Positions 1-4,565 of a DNA stretch of 6,552 nt are shown here, piece after piece. The position numbers and the translations under genes are program-made. The stretch is from the NCBI GenBank assembly GCA_023398105.1, contig JAEWST010000152.1:1-6552 (forward strand), in the 5' to 3' direction. Numbering within the stretch: the first letter of the stretch is position 1; each line of letters opens with the position of its first letter. Under the pieces are notes generated by a model, which saw nothing but the letters and a program-made list of their open reading frames with translations, did no database searches and was not told where the DNA came from. Source of the stretch: Bacillota bacterium. Its GTDB lineage: Bacteria; Bacillota; Clostridia; Acetivibrionales; DSM-1351.

Positions 1-126
1 TCGATTGTAGAAATATTTCATTACATCAGCGGCGTTTCATCGAGGCGGGAGATATTCTCACCGCCTGATAACCAAAGTGATACCCGCCACTTATAGAAGT
101 GGGGGACATTTTATTGCCTCGTTATA
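1..126 (-). repeat. Structured 126-bp repeat, left inverted copy
   Basis: This is the reverse complement of 6427-6552, with 3 mismatches (positions 14, 80 and 113) and no gaps, about 97.6% identity. It reaches the window edge, so the repeat may continue outside. Homology stops inward at position 126. Read on the minus strand it forms the same two hairpins as the other copies: one at 83-106 (CTAT tetraloop, stem of CCACTT with AAGTGG) and one at 43-66 (AGGCGG with CCGCCT). It contains no ORF of note. It is not identifiable as a named IS end from the sequence alone; the compact hairpins and higher G+C suggest an IS200/IS605-like end, a non-autonomous derivative, or a structured RNA. Confidence 0.9.
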
Positions 127-312
127 AGTAAAGAAAATCGTTATATTTATTCAGCAAGCTTAATTCTACCCAATTAATTCATGCAATTATTCATATCCAA
201 ATCTATTAATATTTTTGAGTACCTATATTTTTTTAACAGTCAAAGTTAATTTATGATGAAATATTAACAGTAATATATCCTATTGTAGCTCAAAAACAAT
301 ATATTATTTTAA

Positions 313-341
313 TTGATATTTAAATAACAAAGTAATATAAT
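313..341 (+). promoter_or_regulatory. Probable sigma-A promoter of the ACT/UPF0210 operon
   Basis: A -35 box TTGATA (313-318) is separated by exactly 17 nt from a consensus -10 box TATAAT (336-341). Transcription would start near 348 and leave a 5' leader of about 109 nt before the GTG start at 457. In DNA this AT-rich, promoter-like matches arise by chance, but a consensus -10 with ideal spacing is the best candidate upstream of the operon. Confidence 0.6.
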
Positions 342-357
342 AATAATCAACTCTATT

Positions 358-389
358 ATTGATAGAGAAATATATTGATAGAGAAATAT
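358..389 (+). repeat. Perfect 16-bp tandem duplication in the leader
   Basis: ATTGATAGAGAAATAT occurs twice head to tail, at 358-373 and 374-389, without a mismatch. It lies just after the predicted transcription start and about 70 nt before the ACT start codon. It may be a recent slippage duplication or a tandem regulator or RNA-binding site. Confidence 0.85.
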
Positions 390-456
390 TTTGTATTGGT
401 ATTTTTAAGCACAGAAATACTTAAATAAAGTTTATATACAAATGGAGGTATTTGAC

Positions 457-726
457 GTGAGAGCAGTTATTACAGTTTTAGGAAAAGATAGGGTTGGTAT
501 TATAGCTGGAGTGAGCAATATTCTAGCTGATAGTAATGTTAATATACTAGATATAACTCAAACGATAATGCAAGATGTATTTACAATGATTACACTTGTA
601 GATATATCTAGTTGTAATATTCCTTTTGATATTCTTTCTGAAAAGCTTGATAAAAAGGGAGTTGAGTTGGGGATGAAAATACAGATTCAACATGAAGATA
701 TTTTTAATTCTATGCATAGGATATGA
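457..726 (+). CDS. ACT-domain protein, UPF0237 family
   Basis: This 89-residue protein consists of a single ACT domain. The N-terminus, (M)RAVITVLGKDRVGIIAGVS, has the usual beta strand followed by the D-x-V-G-I-I turn where ACT domains bind small ligands, often amino acids, at dimer interfaces. The rest (NVNILDITQTIMQDVFTMI, then a helix and a final strand) completes the beta-alpha-beta-beta-alpha-beta fold. Its size matches stand-alone UPF0237 proteins. The GTG at 457 is chosen because GGAGG at 444-448 stands 8 nt before it; the in-frame ATG at 442 overlaps that ribosome binding site. The stop at 724-726 lies 11 nt before the UPF0210 gene, so the two are probably co-transcribed, as they commonly are in Firmicutes. 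A ligand-sensing partner of UPF0210 is an inference; no ligand can be named. Confidence 0.93.
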   Translation: MRAVITVLGKDRVGIIAGVSNILADSNVNILDITQTIMQDVFTMITLVDISSCNIPFDILSEKLDKKGVELGMKIQIQHEDIFNSMHRI

Positions 727-737
727 GGTGAGGGCAA

Positions 738-2096
738 ATGCTAGGAACTTTTGAAATACTAGAAACACTGGAAATGATTCAGAAGGAAAATTTAGATATA
801 AGAACAATTACTATGGGAATTTCTTTACGGGATTGCTGTCATTCTGATATTAATATTTCTTGTAATAAAATATATGACAAAATAGCAAAATATGCTGAAA
901 AGCTTGTTGTTACAGGTCAAAGTATTGAAAAGGAATATGGTATACCTATCATAAATAAGAGAATTTCTGTTACACCTATAGCATTGATAGCTGAAAGCTG
1001 TGATAGTGAGGATTATGTCAAGTTTGCAAAGGCAATGGACAGAGCAGCTGAAACAGTTGGTGTTAATTTTATTGGAGGATATTCTGCATTAGTGCAAAAG
1101 GGGTATACAAAGGGCGATAAGAGGCTTGTTGCTTCAATTCCCGAAGCACTGAGCATTACAAATAAGGTATGCTCATCAGTAAATGTTGCTTCTACAAAAG
1201 CAGGTATTAACATGGATGCAATTGCAGAAATGGGCAAGGTAATCAAAAAATGTGCTGAGCTTACTGCTGATAATGGTGCACTGGCTTGTGCTAAATTAGT
1301 TGTATTTGCTAACGCTGTAGAGGATAACCCATTTATGGCAGGAGCTTTTCATGGTGTAGGTGAGCCTGAATGTGTTATAAATGTCGGTGTTAGTGGTCCT
1401 GGAGTTGTAAAGTGCGCCCTTGAAAAGGTTAAGGGAGCAGATTTTGGAACAGTTGCCGAGACAATTAAAAAAACTGCCTTCAAGATTACTAGAATGGGTG
1501 AATTAGTTGCCAGAGAGGCATCTCGCAGGCTTAATGTTCCTTTTGGAATTGTCGATTTATCACTTGCTCCTACACCTGCAATTGGTGATAGTGTAGCCTA
1601 TATTTTAGAGGAAATGGGCTTAGAGAAGTGTGGTACCCATGGAACAACTGCTGCTCTTGCACTTTTGAATGATGCAGTTAAAAAAGGTGGTGTAATGGCT
1701 TCTTCTTCTGTGGGAGGACTAAGTGGTGCATTTATTCCTGTAAGTGAGGATGCTGGAATGATTTCAGCTGTTAAATGCGGTTCTTTATCACTTGAGAAGC
1801 TTGAGGCAATGACTTGTGTATGCTCAGTTGGGCTGGATATGATTGTAGTTCCAGGTGATACATCTGCTGATACAATTTCTGCTATTATTGCCGATGAGGC
1901 TGCCATTGGTGTTGTAAATACCAAAACTACAGCTGTCAGAATTATACCAGCTCCAGGTAAAAAGGTTGGCGATATAGTTGAATTTGGCGGACTTCTTGGT
2001 TCTGGCCCAGTAATGAAAATAAATTCATTCGGAAGTTCTGAGTTCATTAAAAGAGGCGGTAGGATTCCTGCTCCTATGCATAGCTTGAAAAACTAA
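738..2096 (+). CDS. UPF0210 / DUF711 family protein
   Basis: This 452-residue protein has the full length usual for UPF0210. The N-terminal segment (EILETLEMIQKENLDIRTIT, then MGISLRDC) is characteristic, as are the glycine-rich stretches later on (FHGVGEPECVINVGVSGPGV near residue 210; SSVGGLSGAFIPVSEDAGMI near 320; the C-terminal GGRIPAPMHSLKN). From family knowledge, the pneumococcal homologue SP0239 has a fold like pyruvate formate-lyase and class III ribonucleotide reductase. I see no RVxGY-type glycyl-radical motif near the C-terminus, so radical chemistry is not supported. The protein should be cytosolic: no signal peptide or membrane segment is visible. The ATG at 738 follows a GAGGTG ribosome binding site (725-730) that overlaps the ACT stop codon, which implies translational coupling. 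An intrinsic terminator follows. The biochemical function is unknown. Confidence 0.95.
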   Translation: MLGTFEILETLEMIQKENLDIRTITMGISLRDCCHSDINISCNKIYDKIAKYAEKLVVTGQSIEKEYGIPIINKRISVTPIALIAESCDSEDYVKFAKAMDRAAETVGVNFIGGYSALVQKGYTKGDKRLVASIPEALSITNKVCSSVNVASTKAGINMDAIAEMGKVIKKCAELTADNGALACAKLVVFANAVEDNPFMAGAFHGVGEPECVINVGVSGPGVVKCALEKVKGADFGTVAETIKKTAFKITRMGELVAREASRRLNVPFGIVDLSLAPTPAIGDSVAYILEEMGLEKCGTHGTTAALALLNDAVKKGGVMASSSVGGLSGAFIPVSEDAGMISAVKCGSLSLEKLEAMTCVCSVGLDMIVVPGDTSADTISAIIADEAAIGVVNTKTTAVRIIPAPGKKVGDIVEFGGLLGSGPVMKINSFGSSEFIKRGGRIPAPMHSLKN

Positions 2097-2114
2097 ATTA
2101 TTGATAATTAACTT

Positions 2115-2153
2115 AATAGCTGATAATATTATTTTATGTTATCGGCTATTTTT
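2115..2153 (+). terminator. Intrinsic terminator after UPF0210
   Basis: A 12-bp stem pairs AATAGCTGATAA (2115-2126) with TTATCGGCTATT (2139-2150) through one G-U pair. It has a 12-nt loop and runs into a T tract (2149-2153). It begins 19 nt after the UPF0210 stop codon, which closes the two-gene operon. Confidence 0.85.
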
Positions 2154-2561
2154 AACTTATTAATGGTTTGTTGCCATAATAATTGCATGAAATTAGTAAT
2201 GTCTCATCTATTTGATTTTTATATGCATAAGTGTGTAAAAATATATGTAATTCTGAGCTTGAAGGTGTACACTGGAAAAATTTTACATATAACCCCCAAT
2301 ATATTGTAAGAGGTATAGTGGGAGTAGTTCTTCTATATATATTTTAATGCAACTAGATGAATGTTTAAGACAGCTAACTAAAATATAATCAGTAATATAT
2401 TAATTTATTGAGCCATTTTGAGAACTAGGACGGATTTATCACTAGTACTAATAATACTTAAAATTGACTGTCTCTGGAAAGTTTGAGAATTGGCTATGAG
2501 CAGTTTACTACTGGCAATTACTAAACAATTTAGTACTTAATAAGGTTGTAGGAGGTATATC
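2154..2561. other. Intergenic region before the amidohydrolase gene
   Basis: About 400 bp with no convincing ORF and no recognised RNA family. Visible structure includes a 9-bp inverted repeat TATATGTAA (2242-2250) with TTACATATA (2283-2291) and a GTGTACAC palindrome between its arms. A weak long-range stem pairs AGCCA (2411-2415) with TGGCT (2491-2495) and encloses an ACTAG/CTAGT pair. A palindrome lies close to the next gene (2519-2535). A TATAAT occurs at 2384-2389 without a good -35 box, so the promoter of the next gene is unresolved. Confidence 0.5.
2519..2535 (+). promoter_or_regulatory. Palindrome just upstream of the amidohydrolase RBS
   Basis: TACTAAA (2519-2525) and TTTAGTA (2529-2535) form a perfect 7-bp inverted repeat around CAA. 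It ends 14 nt before the AGGAGG ribosome binding site at 2550-2555. It could be an operator or a small mRNA hairpin; its AT-rich composition makes chance occurrence possible. Confidence 0.35.
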
Positions 2562-3374
2562 TTGTATAAAATAAGACTTGGTTTGTGTCAAATGAAAGTT
2601 TCAGATGTGAAGAAAGACAATCTTAATAAGGCTGTTCAAATGATTGAAAGCTGCAAAAATCAAAGTGTTAACATAGCTGTGCTTCCTGAAATGTTTAACT
2701 GTCCTTATGATACTCAAAAATTTCCTATATATGCCGAAGATTTAGAAAACAGTGAAACTGCTTCAGTCATTTCACAGGCTGCAAAGTATAATGATATATA
2801 TGTGGTTGCAGGTTCAATGCCTGAGATGTGTGGAGGTAAATTTTATAACACATGTCTTATATTTGACAGAACAGGTAAAATAATTGGAAAACATAGAAAA
2901 GTACATCTTTTTGATGTAAATATAAAGGATGGTATAAGTTTTAAAGAATCTGATATATTATCCAGTGGAAATCAACTAACTGTTGTAAATACAGAATATT
3001 GCAAGATGGGCATAGCAATTTGTTTTGATATGCGCTTTAGTGATTTTTATAAAGAGATGAGCGAAGCTGGTGCAAAGCTTATCATTACTCCAGGTGCATT
3101 TAATATGACTACAGGTCCTGCTCATTGGGAGCTGTTGATAAGGACTAGAGCCCTTGATAATCAATTGTTTCACGCCGCTGTATCTCCTGCTAGAGATATC
3201 GAAGCCAGTTATGTTGCATATGGAAACTCAATGCTATGTGACCCATGGGGGAATGTTGTTGCTAGAGCCGATGAAAAAGAACAACTAATTATTTCAGATA
3301 TTGATTTAGACATGGTAGATAGTATTCGAGAACAGATTCCAGTTGTAAATGAATATTTATTTAAAAAGCAATAG
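2562..3374 (+). CDS. Carbon-nitrogen hydrolase, omega-amidase (Nit2)-like
   Basis: This 270-residue cytosolic enzyme belongs to the nitrilase superfamily, branch of omega-amidase/Nit2. The catalytic triad is visible: Glu43 in LPEMFNCPY, Lys113 in HRKVHLFD and nucleophile Cys154 in GIAICFDMRF, with the second conserved Glu at 129 (FKESD). The segment GAFNMTTGPAHWELLIRTRA, followed by DNQLFHAAVSPARD and GNSMLCDPWGNVVA, is the Nit2 signature and argues against cyanide- or nitrile-type members. Known omega-amidases hydrolyse alpha-ketoglutaramate and alpha-ketosuccinamate to the keto acid and ammonia; the substrate here is inferred from similarity. The TTG start at 2562 is chosen because AGGAGG (2550-2555) precedes it by 6 nt and MYKIRLGLCQMKV aligns with family N-termini. 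The length is normal and no lesion is seen. The gene appears to be transcribed alone. Confidence 0.93.
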   Translation: MYKIRLGLCQMKVSDVKKDNLNKAVQMIESCKNQSVNIAVLPEMFNCPYDTQKFPIYAEDLENSETASVISQAAKYNDIYVVAGSMPEMCGGKFYNTCLIFDRTGKIIGKHRKVHLFDVNIKDGISFKESDILSSGNQLTVVNTEYCKMGIAICFDMRFSDFYKEMSEAGAKLIITPGAFNMTTGPAHWELLIRTRALDNQLFHAAVSPARDIEASYVAYGNSMLCDPWGNVVARADEKEQLIISDIDLDMVDSIREQIPVVNEYLFKKQ

Positions 3375-3500
3375 TTAATAAAGTCAATTACAATGGGCTA
3401 AATATCCGATGTTATGGTACGATAGTTTGGGTTTAATAACTGTATATAATTAAACTTATAAATTTAGATTATTATTCATAAAGATATTATAATTAAAAGA
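3375..3500. other. Spacer between amidohydrolase gene and middle repeat
   Basis: AT-rich DNA without a gene. The only candidate for transcript termination is a weak 7-bp inverted repeat, GTTTAAT (3431-3437) with ATTAAAC (3449-3455), and it has no proper T tract. With the middle repeat and the stretch to 3665 it forms a 291-bp gap between genes. Confidence 0.5.
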
Positions 3501-3608
3501 TATAATGCTGCAAGAAAAAGTCCACCACTTCTATAAGTGGTGGGTATCGCTTTGGTTTTCAGGCGGTGAGAACGTCTTCTGCCTCGCTTACACGCCGCTG
3601 ATGTAATG
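3501..3608 (+). repeat. Structured repeat, middle diverged copy
   Basis: This aligns without gaps to 6427-6534 with 16 differences over 108 bp (about 85% identity) and is in the same orientation as the right copy. Hairpin 1 (3522-3543) is a perfect 9-bp stem, CCACCACTT with AAGTGGTGG around CTAT, where the outer copies carry a C-C mismatch. Hairpin 2 (3561-3584) keeps its stem although two G-C pairs have become G-U, and its bulged T and triloop position are kept. Homology ends at GATGTAATG (3608), 18 bp before the end of the outer copies, so this is a natural boundary of the repeat. It lies 57 bp upstream of the DUF2752 gene. Confidence 0.88.
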
Positions 3609-3665
3609 CTTTTAGATGGGAGGTTTAATAATCCACGTCTTTTATATTATTAATTTTTATGAGAC

Positions 3666-4070
3666 ATGGTAATAATTATGATAAAAAAGTTTCATTTAAT
3701 AAAAATAATAGTTTGCATTCTTCCTTTGCTTACAGTAGGCATAGTTTTTATTTTTAAAAATTTACTGTACAAATTGAGCACTTACCTTCCAACATGTCCA
3801 ATTTACAAATACTTCCATGTGTATTGTCCTGGTTGCGGCAATACCAGAAGTGTTCAACACTTATTAATTGGTGATATCTTAGGTTCTCTTAAATTTAATG
3901 TTACGCCAGTATTTTTATTGATAATTGGACTATTAGTTTATATAGAATTGATTTTTAACATATTTGGAAAGAGGATAAGAATACTACCTAGAGACAAAAT
4001 ATTTTGGTCAATAATTGCAGCTGTGTTTTTGTTTTATTTTATTATAAGAAATTTTGTGCCGCTATTTTAG
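3666..4070 (+). CDS. DUF2752 family small membrane protein
   Basis: This 134-residue protein has the DUF2752 hallmark CPIYKYFHVYCPGCGNTR: Cys44, Cys54 and Cys57, with the CPGCGNTR core at 54-61, followed by the conserved amphipathic LLIGDILGSLKFN. Three hydrophobic segments are likely membrane helices, at about 10-31, 80-100 and 112-130, so it should be a cytoplasmic-membrane protein with the Cys motif between helices 1 and 2. No function is established for the family; a metal- or redox-related role for the cysteines is only a guess. The start is uncertain: an in-frame stop at 3660-3662 limits it to ATG 3666 or ATG 3678 (130 residues), and neither has a good ribosome binding site. It appears to be a single gene, with the ABC-F promoter starting about 57 bp downstream. 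Confidence 0.82.
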   Translation: MVIIMIKKFHLIKIIVCILPLLTVGIVFIFKNLLYKLSTYLPTCPIYKYFHVYCPGCGNTRSVQHLLIGDILGSLKFNVTPVFLLIIGLLVYIELIFNIFGKRIRILPRDKIFWSIIAAVFLFYFIIRNFVPLF

Positions 4071-4126
4071 ACTTTCTTATGTAAATTATGGTTAATAATC
4101 TTTGTAATAATAGTATAAAAGGGTAA

Positions 4127-4155
4127 TTGATTGTATATCCATAATGTAATATAAT
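4127..4155 (+). promoter_or_regulatory. Probable sigma-A promoter of the ABC-F gene
   Basis: A -35 box TTGATT (4127-4132) is followed by a 17-nt spacer and a consensus -10 box TATAAT (4150-4155). Transcription would begin near 4162. This makes the DUF2752 and ABC-F genes separate transcription units and gives the ABC-F mRNA an unusually long leader. Confidence 0.65.
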
Positions 4156-4181
4156 AAATATGTAGTAAGAATAATTTTTCT

Positions 4182-4210
4182 TTTAGTATAGTTTTATTTA
4201 TTATACTAAA
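4182..4210 (+). promoter_or_regulatory. Leader hairpin 1
   Basis: TTTAGTATA (4182-4190) pairs perfectly with TATACTAAA (4202-4210) around an 11-nt loop, followed by TTTT at 4211-4214. It starts about 20 nt after the predicted transcription start. Its form allows a weak early pause or terminator, but the stem has only two G-C pairs. Confidence 0.45.
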
Positions 4211-4237
4211 TTTTATGAAAGGTAAAGGTAGCGATTA

Positions 4238-4252
4238 ATGAAAATTAACTAA
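4238..4252 (+). CDS. Putative leader peptide ORF MKIN
   Basis: ATG AAA ATT AAC TAA encodes a four-residue peptide. AAAGGTA at 4224-4230 is a weak ribosome binding site 7 nt before it. A second micro-ORF (4215-4238, MKGKGSD) ends in a TAA that overlaps this ATG by one base. The last sense codon and the stop of MKIN lie inside the 5' arm of the large leader hairpin (4247-4258), so a ribosome stalled here would keep that stem open. Very short leader ORFs of this sort are known upstream of ARE-type ABC-F genes. Whether it is translated cannot be told from sequence. Confidence 0.45.
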   Translation: MKIN

Positions 4253-4314
4253 TTTAGCTAAAAAACAAATAATAATTATACGGGCGAGATGCCCTTATTT
4301 GTGCTGGATTAGTT
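4247..4314 (+). promoter_or_regulatory. Three-tier leader hairpin, candidate ABC-F attenuator
   Basis: Three nested stems stack along one axis. The outer stem pairs AACTAATTTAGC (4247-4258) with GCTGGATTAGTT (4303-4314): 12 bp, two of them G-U. The middle stem pairs ACAAATAA (4265-4272) with TTATTTGT (4295-4302), 8 bp. The inner stem pairs GGGC (4282-4285) with GCCC (4291-4294) around a 5-nt loop. The 3' arms are contiguous, while the 5' side has bulges of 6 and 9 nt. No T tract follows, so it is not itself a terminator; it may pause polymerase, sequester, or switch with a downstream pairing. Confidence 0.65.
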
Positions 4315-4550
4315 CAATAACACATATCGTTAGCCTTATTATAAGTCTATATAAAAGCTTTATGTTAAGCCTCTTAGAGGTATAGCCTACTATTATATAT
4401 CTTGTAATACAATACTTTTACCGAGGTTACTTTATTAGCAAAAATGTTTATTTCTGTTTTTGTTGATTAATATACTATAGTTTATTTATTAAATAGGGCT
4501 AATTAAAATTTATTTTTAAAGTGTTTATTAGAATCTTTCCAGCAAATAAA

Positions 4551-4557
4551 AGGAGAG
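4551..4557 (+). promoter_or_regulatory. Ribosome binding site deciding the ABC-F start
   Basis: AGGAGAG stands 8 nt before ATG 4566. It selects this start over the in-frame GTG at 4521, which has no ribosome binding site and would add 15 residues with no family match. Confidence 0.85.
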
Positions 4558-4565
4558 ATTTTTTT

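Larger units (their letters stand above)
127..456. other. Intergenic region, left repeat to ACT gene
   Basis: This is very AT-rich non-coding DNA. From 127 to about 312 no gene or RNA is recognised; an 8-bp direct repeat TTAACAGT occurs at 233-240 and 264-271. The right half holds the likely promoter of the ACT/UPF0210 operon (313-341), a perfect 16-bp tandem duplication (358-389), and the GGAGG ribosome binding site at 444-448. Confidence 0.6.
4071..4565 (+). other. Intergenic region and ABC-F leader
   Basis: After the DUF2752 stop there is a promoter (4127-4155) followed by about 400 nt of untranslated leader before the ABC-F gene. The leader holds an early hairpin, a four-codon ORF overlapping a large three-tier hairpin, and a region 4360-4430 where CCTC can pair either locally (CCTCTTAGAGG, near 4370-4380) or with GAGGTTA near 4423. 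An AT-only stem of about 8-9 bp pairs GCAAAAAT with GTTTTTGT (near 4438-4463) and has a T-rich 3' arm. I find no GC-rich hairpin followed by a T run, so a textbook terminator is not evident. Confidence 0.6.

Noticed and set aside
140..165. TTCAGCAAGC near 149 as another copy of the 6355-6370 inverted-repeat arm
   Set aside because: The match is only about 10 bp and has no partner arm nearby, so chance is the simplest explanation.
442..456. ATG at 442 as start of the ACT gene
   Set aside because: It overlaps the GGAGG ribosome binding site used by GTG 457, and the extra five residues do not fit the family.
547..2047. Open frames on the minus strand opposite the ACT and UPF0210 genes (547-807, 1013-1246, 1598-2047)
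   Set aside because: They lie antisense to well-supported genes, have no ribosome binding sites and encode no recognisable domain.
2976..3173. Minus-strand open frame inside the amidohydrolase gene
   Set aside because: It is a shadow of the nitrilase-family coding frame, with low-complexity content and no domain.
3522..3543. Repeat hairpin 1 as an intrinsic terminator
   Set aside because: No T tract follows it in the middle or right copies. In the left copy, read on the + strand, it is followed only by ACATTTTATT, so termination there would be weak at best.
3501..3608. Assignment of the repeat as HEARO/IscB RNA or a group I IStron
   Set aside because: No IscB gene lies downstream, and I see no group I intron core; the resemblance is limited to being a compact, GC-richer structured repeat.
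4521..4565. GTG at 4521 as start of the ABC-F gene
   Set aside because: It has no ribosome binding site, whereas ATG 4566 has AGGAGAG at ideal spacing and begins at the usual first beta strand.
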